From contig JALLLS010000023.1 of NCBI GenBank assembly GCA_025094145.1, forward strand, positions 372,001 through 436,000: a stretch of 64,000 nucleotides of DNA, in the 5' to 3' direction. The notes beneath the pieces were generated by a model, which ran no database searches, was not told the DNA's origin, and saw nothing but the letters and a program-made list of their open reading frames with translations. Position 1 is the stretch's first letter, and every line of letters starts with the position of its first letter. Of the stretch, positions 22,874 through 33,008 are shown piece by piece. This DNA comes from Spinellus fusiger. Its lineage: Eukaryota; Mucoromycota; Mucoromycetes; Mucorales; Phycomycetaceae. The translations under genes and the position numbers were made by a program.

Positions 22874-23852
22874 CTAAAAAGTAGACCATTGCCAGTCAGC
22901 AGGCACAGAAGCAGTAGGATAGAAAGCAGCTGTCACAAAAAAAGAAAGAAAGAAAAAAGAGAGAATATTATTTCTGTGGATGAATTCACTACCACCACAC
23001 CATCCAATCGCCGATCTGACTTACTATTATTGGCATCGACACTGTTCTTGATGGCAATTCCCTTTGGACGAGGAGTAGTTGGTGAGGAAGATGCAGAGGA
23101 TTGATCTGATTGGACAATGTCTATAAAAGTAAGGGGCATCAGTGCATGGGTATAGAGAGTGGTGGACAGTGCATCCATGGGGATAGTGCATCCATGGGGA
23201 CAGTGCATCCATGGAGTCTACAACTACACTCACCTTCTCGCCCTAATTCTGTCACGCCCTCCATAGCCTGGGGTTGTTGTGTCATAATGCCTGCTCTTCG
23301 GTTGACTGCCTTCTCTTCTGGCTTCAGCTCCTCCTTTTTCGAGAACTTGGCCTTGGTAAGAACCAATGCCTCTTGCCACTGCTGATATTCACTGGCACAC
23401 AAGTCACAGCCCCGGGACAAGACACCTCGAGGATGGAACTGTGCTGTATGGTCGAGTCTAAAGTAATTGGAGCAGTGGAGCGAGCAGAAGATGTCTCCAC
23501 ACTTTCTGCAATGGTGCCTCCGCTCAAACAGTCCGAATGTAGTCTGACAGTCGGGAGAGGCACAGTGGAGTGAGTCAGCATTGGGCTAAGCATACCCCCA
23601 TCCATGCCATGGAAGAAAAAGAAGAATAAGGAACACTTGATAATGATAGGCCACTCAGCCTACCTTCCAGTGGTCTCTGCTGGGAGAACCAATAGCACCT
23701 TCTCCTACGCCTTGGCCTCTCATGACAGGTTTAGGAAGGGGTGCTGAATTCAGCCTGGCAAGAGTGGTGGCGGTGTCAGTGCTCTCAGATTGGCCTAGGG
23801 TCAGGTGACTTGGGCGCTTCTTTCGAGTCAGTGTGTACACATCCATGGACAC
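22874..23852 (-). CDS. FYVE zinc-finger protein
   Basis: FYVE fingers bind phosphatidylinositol 3-phosphate on endosomes. The minus strand gives MSMDVYTLTRKKRPSHLTL (start 23852), an intron, then a complete FYVE-type finger: CASPDC, FGLFERRHHCRKCGDIFC (holding the R(R/K)HHCR signature), SLHCSNYFRL, FHPRGVLSRGCDLCASEY. A Lys/Glu-rich helix (FSKKEELKPEEKAVNRRAG), a Ser-rich linker (SDQSSASSSPTTPRPKG) and a last exon ending VPADWQWSTF (stop 22874-22876) follow. The protein is small, about 220-250 residues, with no kinase or RING domain. It resembles the short fungal FYVE proteins rather than Fab1 or Vps27. The WQWSTF ending is, from memory, shared among fungal homologues; its role is unknown. 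Confidence 0.87.
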
Positions 23853-24796
23853 TCAATCAAATGACAAAGGGAGAGAAAATAAGGGAGAAAATAAGGGGGG
23901 GAGAAAATAAGGAAAAAAGGAAAGAAAAAAAAAGAAAAAAAAAAAGAAGAAAAAAGGAAAGGAAATAAAGGGGGTGAAGTTGAAGAAAATAAAACAGACA
24001 GGTAAATACACACCTAAAGATTTATAGGATATAAAAGTCAATATACGGACAATGAAATAACACTATTTCTATAATTGGCTAATGTGTTTTAAAAAGGGTA
24101 TTTTTGCTGTCTAAATAAGATATTTCAAACTCTGTCTGCCTATCCTAGCAATAGCTACACTATCTTCATAAAGTATTGGTGCATCTTTGGGGAAATTATA
24201 GTATAGAAATGTAGTATGGTTCTAAAAAGACTAATGTGTATCTTAATTTAGTGCAGTAATAACTACACCGGATTCTTCTTTGATGTTTTGATGTTTTGAT
24301 GTTTTGATGTTTTGGTGGATTGGTTACTACTAACTAGATGTTTATTTGATTGTTGATGATTAATAAAGATTAAAAGCTTCATTCTAAGAAATGGGATTAA
24401 GCTAGTGACATTCTGGTTTTCCACAGCAGGAGTATCTCTATATGAATAATTAGTTATGCAACACTGGAGTATCACTGGCTCTTTCCTCGAGATATCTTGC
24501 AAACTTTCCACAATTGACTGTTGAAGATGTATGTCCTGATAGAGATAACTCGGCTTTCATCCAATACCAGTGATTGAGCTTTTTACTGCTACAATCTTCA
24601 GAGCAGTCTCCATGAAGAAAAGAAAATAAAGACGAGTTGACCTTTTTTTTCTTTTTATACTATTTCTGTTTTATAATTGGTTTTCACATATCATTGATTC
24701 AATCTGTGATTTGAAAACCAAGAAGTTGTGCTAAAGCATAATGTTTGTATATCTATCAATGGAAACTGTAAATTCCACGGGTTTTATACGCACACA
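23853..24796. other. Gene-free spacer before the Tc1-like element
   Basis: Purine-rich tract at about 23870-23990 (GGGAGAAAATAA units), then AT-rich sequence. A TGATGTTT(T) tandem (about 24278-24315) lies inside a 82-codon minus ORF (24263-24511) that contains YSYRDTPAVENQNVTSL and could be decayed mobile-element coding sequence. I cannot assign it. Confidence 0.5.
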
Positions 24797-25437
24797 TACA
24801 GTCCCAAGTAATGAGTAGACGGAATTTTTTATTTTTATTTTGAGAAATAAAGGCATATCTATCAGTACAAGATGTTCATAATAAAAGTTTCATGGAATAA
24901 TACAGGATTTAAAGTAGTTATTCTTTAATTGATTTTCTACATTCTTATTATAAAGATATTGCTCAGTGCTTTGTAACAGAGTCTTTATTCTTCATCACTC
25001 TAGTCCCTTTATCATTGCCCATAACTGTCGAACAGGATTCATCAGACCAAACAACCTTGCTTTTACATCATTCATATTTCTCAAATGAAGTGTAATTATT
25101 TGTATAGGGTAGTAGATGACACCTTTTTAGGTCTTCCTGTATGTATTTTGAGTTGAATTGTGCCTTTGTTTTTATACAATAAGACACTCTTGCCCACTGT
25201 GCTCTTTGGGAGGTCGACATCGTCAGCAATCTCTTGATAAGTAACATGTCTTTTCCATTGTCCTATGATTTGACCTCTAATAGACATGTCATGCTCTCTT
25301 CTTTTGATGAGACTATCTTTATGTTCATGGCTAAGAGTTGGCCGATTTCCATTGCTTGAAGTCATTGTTTGAATAAGTTGTAAAATAGAATATAGAAAAT
25401 TGATTTGCTGTCTACTCATTTATTACATGGGACTGTA
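24797..25437 (-). mobile_element. Internally deleted Tc1/mariner-like element with TIRs and TA target duplication
   Basis: Left end 24797-24820 reads TACAGTCCCAAGTAATGAGT then AGAC. The right end 25410-25437, reverse-complemented, reads TACAGTCCCATGTAATAAAT then GAGTAGAC. They match except for one substitution and a 4-nt gap, and both begin with TA, the target duplicated by Tc1/mariner insertion. The unit is 641 bp, too short for a full transposase of about 330 residues, and the interior keeps only two transposase pieces on the minus strand. The gene sat right beside one TIR, since its ATG overlaps that repeat's inner end. A non-autonomous derivative or dead copy. Confidence 0.85.
24990..25419 (-). 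pseudogene. Tc1-like transposase remnant
   Basis: From 25419 an open frame of 107 codons carries a helix-turn-helix typical of Tc1 transposases: a basic stretch, RGQIIGQWKRHVTYQEIADD, DLPKSTVGKSVLLYKNKG and GRPKKVS, the usual linker between the two HTH motifs. It then stops. Further on (about 25082-24990), after a stop, the frame FEKYE..CKSKVVWSDES resembles the segment around the second catalytic Asp of the DDE/D domain. Everything between (first catalytic Asp) and after (third acidic residue) is missing, so the protein cannot be active. Confidence 0.82.
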
Positions 25438-25689
25438 TACCTCACCAAAATGTGAATATTTTTTATTCTTTGGTCTTTTATTATTTTGTTATTTCTCACA
25501 GAAACTATTCACTTGATACTTAAGCACTCGTCAAGATGATCATAACTGAGCAAGGTGATGTGCTATTGTTAACAAAAATAATAATAGAAAGAAGTGATAG
25601 ACACTACCAAGGACTATTCTGAAAGTAAAAAGGTAAGCAGTGTCCTCATCTGGGCTATGGCTTATTCTAATGTACAAGACACTTAATGT

Positions 25690-25950
25690 ATTGTTATTAG
25701 ACAGTAGCTATAGTCATAGTATAGTATTATCTATACTATTACAATAAACAATTTTATTCATAAACAATATATTTTACTGATAATACAATTTAATATTGAG
25801 GTATCCATAAAAAGAAATAATAATCTAGATACTTGCGAACTTTTGATTTTAAACATCGACACATAAAAGGGCAATATATTTTCGGACGTAAAGGGATGAT
25901 TGTGTCACTGATTAAAGGCCAGAAAATCTTTAGGTGTGTAGACACAGTGA
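25690..25950 (+). repeat. Dispersed repeat, copy A
   Basis: The stretch from TATACTATTACAATAAACAA through ATATATTTTACTGATAATAC, TTGAGGTATCCATAAAA, TTTTGATTTTAAACAT and GATTAAAGGCCAGAAAA recurs, reverse-complemented, at about 42033-42240 with roughly 85-90% identity by eye. Copy A has an insert around 25860-25890 absent from copy B. The next bases, AATCTTTAGGTGTGTAGACAC, also match about 43085-43110. Not obviously coding; likely a mobile-element fragment. Confidence 0.85.
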
Positions 25951-26160
25951 ATAGGAGAAGAGGAATCTCCTTTTCTGTAGTTTCCAATGCCGCTATTCTG
26001 TTTCTTTATTTGATTCCCCGACATAATGAGAAGTAGGTGGAGGCAGGAGGCAGGAGGCAAGGAATAAAACAAGTCACATTTACACTCTATGCTTCCCTCC
26101 ACAGGAAAGAGAGACCAGCCCTTTTCTTCCATGTAGTTCTACTTTTTTCCTTTTTCCTTT

Positions 26161-26198
<38 letters not shown>

Positions 26199-26361
26199 TG
26201 TGTGTTGATATACTTAAAAGTCAACTGAATAAGAAAGAAAGAAGAAAGAAGAAAGAAGAAACAAAATACCCTATAGTGTATGCATTCTAACACAACTTCA
26301 GGGACCACCAACGTCATTCCTACTACTATTCCTACTACGACTACAATTGCTCTCCTCTGCC

Positions 26362-27161
26362 ATGGACACAAAAGACCAGTACCAACAGAAAATCACTGCC
26401 TTTGAACAGAGAATTCAGCAGTACCAACAACAACTGGTAATGTACTACTGAACAACACCTACTGAAGTGTGCTATTAGACCACAGCCCTAGACACCACCG
26501 CCACTACAGATCGGAGAAGAAGCAATTCAGAGGTAAAGAAGAGTCCTCTTTCTTGCAGGGACTAACAGACAACCAGCGTAACCAGCCCAAACCACCCTCC
26601 ATATCAAAAGAAGCCTTGTCTCTTCTCCAACTACTGGAAGAGGCCTATTCCCAACTACGCCAAACACGACTGGACTATGCTACAGACTACCAACAGCAAC
26701 TCCAGGAACGCAGAACTGTCCTTGTCCAGGAGCGTCAGGCTCTTATCAAAGAACGTCAATTGGCCATGGACAAGGACAGAGCGACAGATCCATTTGTATT
26801 GAGTGAATCTTCTTCTTCTCTGATTGACTCTCTTGAACCGTCTCCTGCAACACTACAACAATGGTGCGATACCCTTCTTATGCTACTGTCGGCCCTCCAG
26901 CCTCCCTCCACTGCCCAAGACACTCCTCCACCCTCTCCTCTTTCTCCCGACATGGCAATTCACGTGATCCATGCTCAGACACCCACAGATCCATTGGAAT
27001 TATCGTGTCCTGTAGATACAAGTCTATTGATAGTGCCTACCAAGACAAGAGAGCTCTTTTGGAAACTCAGTCTAGACGTCCCTGTAGGCATGGACCAAGT
27101 GTCTGCTACTGTAGAGAGAGTACGGGCTAAAAGAGCCGTCCTTCCCAGTGTGATTTTGTGA
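26362..27161 (+). CDS. Hypothetical coiled-coil protein
   Basis: Not recognised. Exon 1 starts at ATG 26362 (MDTKDQYQQKITAFEQRI then QQYQQQL) and ends at a GTAATG donor near 26436. The next exon reads into TALDTTATTDRRRSNSE and, probably after another short intron near 26532-26560, GLTDNQRNQPKPPSISKEAL. The middle is strongly helical and Gln/Glu/Arg-rich (SQLRQTRLDYATDYQQQLQE, RRTVLVQERQALIKERQLAM), consistent with a coiled coil. A Ser/Pro-rich linker and a C-terminal part with LLIVPTKTRELFWKLSLDV and QVSATVERVRAKRAVLP follow; stop 27159-27161. No enzyme motif, signal peptide or membrane helix. Short distance (119 bp) to TRM5 on the same strand. Confidence 0.7.
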
Positions 27162-27280
27162 CGGTGTATCTCTGTTACTTTAGTGGTGGGGTGGGTTGCT
27201 GTGGACATGTCCATCTGAGAAAATAAACAGACACCTCCCTCCTCTTTTCTTTCTTGTTAGTGTAGATCCATATAGAACAC

Positions 27281-29129
27281 ATGGGATTATTCTCTCCTCC
27301 TGTCCACCACGGCATGCAAGTGCTGAACAGAGCAGCATTTGCAAAGTCCTATGAGATTTGTGGCTTGCGTGTGCCTGCAAAGAGAGTAGGCAGTGTGATG
27401 AGTGTCTTGGGAAAGTAAGCAGGGAGAAAGAGACCAACAGATACTGACATTCAAGTCAATTGTTGAACCAACCACGTCTGCGCAATGTGACAGATGATAA
27501 AGAGTCAAAAGACACCAAGGTGGTGCTGTTAAGAGCAGATCTATGTCAAGAAAGTGAGTGTTCTCTCTCTCTCTCTCTGACTGGCTGACTGACTGACTGG
27601 ATTAGATCTCGATACATTGCCTGAACAGGTCAAGAAAGTCGTGGAGAAAGAAGGTCTGGGATTCATTACACATAAGATTGATCTTGATTATGACTATTGG
27701 ACAAGTGGTAAGCTGGTATGGAATAGGTATCTACAAGTGCTTATCCTTGGTGTAGAACAAATCCTTCATGCAGTCATGCCAGAAGATGCCAAGGAAATCC
27801 CTTCTTCTTATACACAGACAGGTCATATTGGTAAGGACCGTGACTATAGAACACGTATGGACAGTTCATCTTGCCCTGTGTAGCCCATATGAATCTGAGA
27901 GAAGAGCATTATCCATGGAAGAAATTAGTAGGAGAAGTAGTCTTGGATGTAAGGAAAGAGACCAAGCGCATGGATAGAAATCTCATTCTTTTCATTAGAA
28001 AAACAAAAACATTACTTGTGTTGTGAACAAAACCGACAGCATTGAAGCCACCTACCGTTACTTCAAAATGGAACTGCTAGCAGGCGATGGAAATATGATA
28101 GCGGTGGTGGTACGCAAGAGGATTTGGATCCAGGCTCATGTTTTGATAGAAAGAGAGTGGCTGCAAATTCAAGTTTGATTTCTCAAAGGTGTATTGGAAT
28201 TCTCGTCTTCATACTGAACATGAGCGTCTTGTTCATCAATTCAAGCCCAAGGATTACGTGTGTAGGTTCAGATGTCCTATGGATCATTAGGAGAGGATGA
28301 ATACCAATGCTATTGATTAGGTGATGTGTTTGCTGGTGTGGGTCCATTTGCTCTTCCTGCTACTAAAAGGGGTGCTACTGTCTATGCAAATGATTTGAAT
28401 CCTTGTTCCTATGAGTGGTTGAACAAGAATATTGAATTGAACAAGGTAAGAGAAAGAAGAAGAAAAGGGTGTTGGCGTGTGGACTCATAGACAGACATAG
28501 ATCACCGAGGGCATCTATACTTATAACATGGACGGCCGTGAGTTCATTCGAAAGGCCACCCAGGATCTGCAAAAGACATCCACTCAATGGAAGACCTTTG
28601 ACCATTTTATCCTCAACTTGCCTGCCACTGCCATTGAATTTTTAGGTAAGTGTTCCTCTGTCTCTGCTGATATTCATAGCTTCAGATGTCTTTTATGGAC
28701 TGTACAGCGACCAGAAGGATCTGTTTAATACTACTGAAAACGCCACTCTTCCTACCATCCACTGCCACTGTTTTACAAAGAGCACGGAGCCCAAGGAGGA
28801 CATAGCACAGGCAAGCATCAGACATAGTCTATCTCTAGAGTCACTTTTGCTGATGGTGGTGGTATTGACGGTTATAGCGAGTGAGTGAGAGCATGGGAGT
28901 GCCTTTGGACATGGCTCTTGCCCAATTTCACTGTGTACGCAATGTTGCCCCTAGAAAAGACATGTACTGCGTCTCTTTTCCCTTGTCTCCCCAAGTGGCA
29001 TTTGCAGCTACAAGGTACCTCTTATCCTATAACACCCCACTCAGGTCTGACTTTTGTATTATCAATAGTAAACGAAGAAATCACGATGTTGCAGAACCTA
29101 CGACTGTGCAGAAACCACGCTTGGACTAG
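27281..29129 (+). CDS. TRM5: tRNA (guanine37-N1)-methyltransferase Trm5
   Basis: Trm5 methylates N1 of G37 in tRNAs, in cytosol and mitochondria, preventing +1 frameshifts. Start ATG 27281: [20 protein letters not shown]. Family landmarks in order: [67 protein letters not shown], the SAM-binding block [19 protein letters not shown] then [21 protein letters not shown], and the catalytic [11 protein letters not shown]. The final exons hold [14 protein letters not shown] and [20 protein letters not shown], ending [11 protein letters not shown] at 29127-29129, probably after a last short intron at about 29014-29072. Around nine short introns. Key SAM and tRNA-contact motifs intact. No obvious mitochondrial presequence on this start. 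Confidence 0.94.
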
Positions 29130-29876
29130 GACAGGTGCTTATGTAGGTCCACTGCATTTAATCAGTCCACGGGAGAGGGTTATCGACACTAGTAGAAAGA
29201 GAGAAGAATACACAGAGATGGATACTATTGACACCTTTTCAAAGAGAGAAAGAAACAAAAACAAAAACAAAAACAAATATTTTATTATTATTATTATTCT
29301 GTATGTGTTTATTGCTAATGTTATTATTACTGCTCATGCTGGATTCTTCTTCTATTCAATATAAACATTACAGTTACAGTTCTACTTTTTATATGGATGA
29401 ATAAGATGAAGCTATTTTGACTGATGTTGTACAGTCTAAATTAGATCAATGCCCTTTATGCGTTGTGTTTACTTTATAAGCATAGTATTATTTCTATGCT
29501 ATAAACAGCTATGAACATGGGTAGGACATACTCTTTGTCAGTAGATAGCTCTATGATGAACAGTATAACAATGTAATACAATGTAATACAACACAACACA
29601 ACACAACACAACACAACACAACACAACACAATACAATACAATACAGTAGTGCAATGAGTTTACCATTTTTGATTTATATTTATACATCCGTAGTCTTTTA
29701 CAAATGTATTCCCAAGAAAGCACTACACCAAGTGGTTGTTTTTCTTCATAATAGTATTAAGCTGATGTATTTTAGGCTTCATCTTTACATCTTCATAGCT
29801 TTATATCTCTCTATCTGATGATAACCAGCCAGCCATTCTTTTATTTATTTTATTTCTCAAGGAGAGAAATGTCTAT
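29130..29876. other. AT-rich convergent spacer between TRM5 and methyltransferase genes
   Basis: No gene seen. Contains ATT-type microsatellite near 29281-29298 and a (ACAAC)n array at about 29588-29645. It should hold the 3' UTRs of two convergent genes. Confidence 0.6.
29584..29646. repeat. (ACAAC)n array
   Basis: Ten or so ACAAC pentamers flanked by ATACA variants, in the spacer downstream of TRM5. Confidence 0.9.
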
Positions 29877-30708
29877 CTATCCCAAGCGTCTCCATACACT
29901 CATCTTCTCTCTTCCTAAGCGAGAGGGATGACCTTGAGCATCTTCCAAATGAATAAGCTCAAAGGTTGCATCTAGAATGTCATGATAGCTAATACCAATA
30001 GAATAAGCCTACCTGGACTATGTTCACACTAACTTACATTTCTTCGCTCAGTGTAAAAGGAGGCCCTCCAACATGTACATCCAATGGATACATTAAAGCA
30101 ATCAAGATACCACCAGGTGGAAGGATCTCTGAGTAACGAGCAGCCCAAGCAGTACGCATGGAGGGATCCAATGCTGCCAAGAATCTGTTTTGTTTGAGAT
30201 GTGCACTACTCTTCCAATGACCTACGTATAATCATAGGCAAAGGTATAGCCTTCTTTAGGCAAATCAAAAGTGAAGAAGTCCCCCAGTATGAATTCGTAA
30301 TTGTTATCTTTGGCATGGGGATGATTCTGTCTTGTGGGTTATGGGAGTGCTTCTTCTCCAGTCCTACCTCTTGACACTGACGAATGCATGTGCTGCTTAG
30401 ATCCAGTCCTGTCATGGGTCTATCTTTGGTGGCCAAGCATTCAACGTCATAGCCTGAATAATGATAAAGAAGCATGTAAATACAACGTGTAGCGAATGGA
30501 CTACTTTACCAGCACCACATCCAGGCACAAGACCACGCCCTTTGAGAGGTACCCAGCCATTTTCTGTATCCTGGATAAGTTTAACAAGAGCGGGACTTGC
30601 TCTACCCGCATCCCATCCGGTGTTTTTAGTGGCCCAACGTGATTCCCAGAATTCTACAGTAGGATGAGTCTATCCACACTGTCCCTTTATTTTTATTTTA
30701 CCTGCCAT
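29877..30708 (-). CDS. SAM-dependent methyltransferase, thiopurine/thiol methyltransferase-like
   Basis: Resembles the TPMT-like family (plant and fungal thiol/halide methyltransferases): small cytosolic class I enzymes. ATG at 30706-30708 begins a 7-nt coding exon (ATGGCAG, 30702-30708), spliced in frame to EFWESRWATKNTGWDAGRAS. Then GWVPLKGRGLVPGCGAG (motif I), GYDVECLATKDRPMTGLDLS (motif II with acidic residue), FILGDFFTFDLPKEGYTFAY, LDPSMRTAWAARYSEILPPG, PLDVHVGGPPFTLSEE and the end SRLGREKMSVWRRLG, stop 29877-29879. About five introns. Estimated length about 210 residues, normal for the family. The real acceptor (thiol, halide, arsenic species) cannot be read from sequence. Confidence 0.88.
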
Positions 30709-30872
30709 GATCAGTACAGCAGCACCAAGAATGGAGAAGAAATAGGTCTTTTTATACTAGGAGGATATTAGGTGCACGAGAAATAACAGAAACATACTAT
30801 CTTAATCACGGGATCCTATAAACTAAGTCTCACGGATGGGGCCGGGAGGACAAGGTGGGGTGTTCGGAGGCT

Positions 30873-31377
30873 ATGGAAACTCTATTGGACCCAAGCCATT
30901 ACCATGGCAACAAAAGTGTCAGTGTCGGCGTTTTCTTTGTAGTCATGGCAATAGTTTGTGTCTCTTTAATAGTTTCTATTTTATGTCGTCTGCGTGGGTA
31001 TTTTCTATATATTTTTATATATCTATTTTTTATATATCTATTTTTTCTATATTCCTTTTTTCTATATCTATGTTTTTATGTTTCATCGTCTATTGTATTC
31101 TCTCTACTCTACTCTACTCTATTGATCTGTGAGTGAGTGCGTTGATAAGAATAGAGACAAAAGTCGTTTCCATGACTCCAATCCATGGAAGGAGAAAAGG
31201 GAATCCAAGCATGGACGGAGGAGACCTGCCGTAACATCAACACCGGCATTACTTTATTGGGTGGAGAGGGAGAAAAAGGAAATCCAGCACGCGACAGTGG
31301 AGCAAAAAGGCAGCTGTTGTGTGAAGCATGGCCACACGTTGATATTTCTTATTTCTCTGTCTTGTTACTGCTCCTAG
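30873..31377 (+). CDS. Possible small single-pass membrane protein (uncertain)
   Basis: Low-confidence model. From ATG 30873 a frame reads METLLDPSHYHGNKSVSVGV then FFVVMAIVCVSLIVSILCRLR, a good single membrane helix followed by basic residues, then a possible GTATTT donor near 30997. After a T-rich, intron-like stretch, another frame (about 31129-31377) reads DKNRDKSRFHDSNPWKEKRE and later ALLYWVEREKKEIQHATVEQ, plausible as a cytosolic tail. An overlapping frame from ATG 30836 is Gly-rich (MGPGGQGGVFGGYGNSIGPK). Which frames join, if any, is undecided. No family recognised. Confidence 0.3.
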
Positions 31378-31889
31378 GGATGGATGGGCTGTTTTGCTGA
31401 CAATGGCCGATCTCTTTCTCGGTCTCTTTCTCCTTTGCCTCCTTTGCCTCCTTTGCCTCCTTTACCTCCTTTGCCTCCTTTCTTCCTTTCCTTTCTTCCT
31501 TTCTTCCTTTCTTCCTTTCCTTTTCCCCTTTTGTTTTCATACTTTTCTGTTCTACTCCCAATTCCTCATTTCAAATCCACTCATCCACTCATCCACTCAT
31601 CCGTACGCTCACCTACCCACTCCACCACTCCACCACTCCACCAATTTCATTCTCCTTTCCTTTTCCTTCCCCTACCTCCACTCCTCCCCTCTCCCCTCTC
31701 CCCTCCCCTTTTGTTTTTTATTTTTTTATTTTTTATCGGTTTTAATATTTTCCCTTTGGATTGCCGAATTCTTCACTCTTCTTTTATTTGTCCGTCATTT
31801 TTTATTTATTGACTCTTTCTCCCTTTTCTCCCTTTACTTTTTTATTTACTTTTTATTTTTTTATTTTTCTTTCCTTTCCTTATAGAAAA

Positions 31890-32852
31890 ATGTCCTCCAA
31901 ACAAGAGACATTCCAAGCCACTCGCCGCAACAAACGCCTCAAAGTGGCCAGTGCCTGTGGAGAATGCAGACGAAAAAAGATTAAATGCAACGGAGAAAAA
32001 CCCTGCTCGAGCTGTTCAAAGACAAACATTGAATGCGACTATTCTCGCTCCCTCAAGCCAAAACCCACTTCCATCCTTGATCCCAAAAAGAATGCGAGTC
32101 TTTGCACCTCCGCCCACACTGCAGTGGATCCCAAGTCCATTCATGCTCTTGAAAATAGACTCACAGTGATCGAGGATGTCTTGCGCGCTCTTTTGGCTTC
32201 TTCTGAAAAGATGCCACCCTTATCGCCCATGAGTCTCCACTCCGATCACTGTGCCGAAGCAACAACATCCGTATTCGGATCGAAAGAATGGGATTCACAG
32301 CACTTGAAGCGTCTTCATTCCGGTCCGCTACCGCCATCCTGTCACACACCGTACGATGCCCCGTGGATGCATGCCATTCATAGCCAAAACAGGGACAAGA
32401 GACAGCGGCATGAATGTGACACTTTCTCAGGGTACAGTCACACTGGTCCTCTTCCGAGTGGAGACCCGTTGGTGAGATTACCGCCCCTCCAGCAGATACA
32501 GCACACACAGCAAATACTACAGTCATCTGTACCGTCTGTCCACCATCCAATGGCACATCTACAGCAACAGCAACAGCAACAGCAACAACCTCCTCTCTCT
32601 GCTTCTTCTTCCTCTTCTTCTTCCTCTTCTTCTTCATCCAACTCCAATTCCAATTCTAATTCTAATTCTTCCCATCCCAATGCAATTACTTTTTTCTCTC
32701 CTCACTCTAATACTTTCCCCACAAAAGACACAGAAACAGTCACTCCTGCTCTCATGCCTTCACCCAAACTATCTGCTATCCGCACTCTTCTCAATCAAGA
32801 CGACAAGGAACTTTCATTTTGCCTCTCTCCACCCCTCTCATGCTTATTTTAA
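31890..32852 (+). CDS. Zn2Cys6 binuclear-cluster transcription factor
   Basis: A fungal-type DNA-binding regulator, expected in the nucleus. ATG 31890 gives 320 residues in one exon. The N-terminus is basic (TRRNKRLKVAS), then Cys23-x2-Cys26-x6-Cys33-x5-Cys39-x2-Cys42-x6-Cys49, the exact C6 zinc-cluster spacing. A Lys/Pro linker (RSLKPKPTS) and a short heptad-like helix (IHALENRLTVIEDVLRALLA) follow, the usual dimerisation element. The rest is low-complexity: Pro/Ser/His-rich, a Gln run (about 32561-32590), a Ser run and an Asn/Ser alternation (about 32600-32665). No fungal-specific middle homology domain is visible, so it is short for the class. A 450-bp pyrimidine-rich region lies upstream, and the ATG sits 5 nt after a TATAG that could be a 5' UTR splice acceptor. 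Confidence 0.88.
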   Translation: MSSKQETFQATRRNKRLKVASACGECRRKKIKCNGEKPCSSCSKTNIECDYSRSLKPKPTSILDPKKNASLCTSAHTAVDPKSIHALENRLTVIEDVLRALLASSEKMPPLSPMSLHSDHCAEATTSVFGSKEWDSQHLKRLHSGPLPPSCHTPYDAPWMHAIHSQNRDKRQRHECDTFSGYSHTGPLPSGDPLVRLPPLQQIQHTQQILQSSVPSVHHPMAHLQQQQQQQQQPPLSASSSSSSSSSSSSNSNSNSNSNSSHPNAITFFSPHSNTFPTKDTETVTPALMPSPKLSAIRTLLNQDDKELSFCLSPPLSCLF

Positions 32853-33008
32853 AGAAAAAAAAAAAAGAAAACACACCTTTCAAATAAATGACCTTGCGTT
32901 TCTTAGAGTCCTTTCTTGTGACGTCATCCATAACAAAAAGGAAATAATAATAATAAAAATCACGTTCCTTTTTTATTTTGTTCTCTTACGCTTTGTCGTT
33001 GCTCGCCC

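Noticed and set aside
31384..31885. Leu/Pro/Phe-rich plus ORFs of 142 and 163 codons
   Set aside because: They arise from the pyrimidine-rich tandem sequence upstream of the Zn2Cys6 gene, have no credible protein character and read into its leader.
32161..32680. Glu- and Cys-rich minus ORFs
   Set aside because: Antisense of the Ser and Gln trinucleotide runs in the Zn2Cys6 gene.
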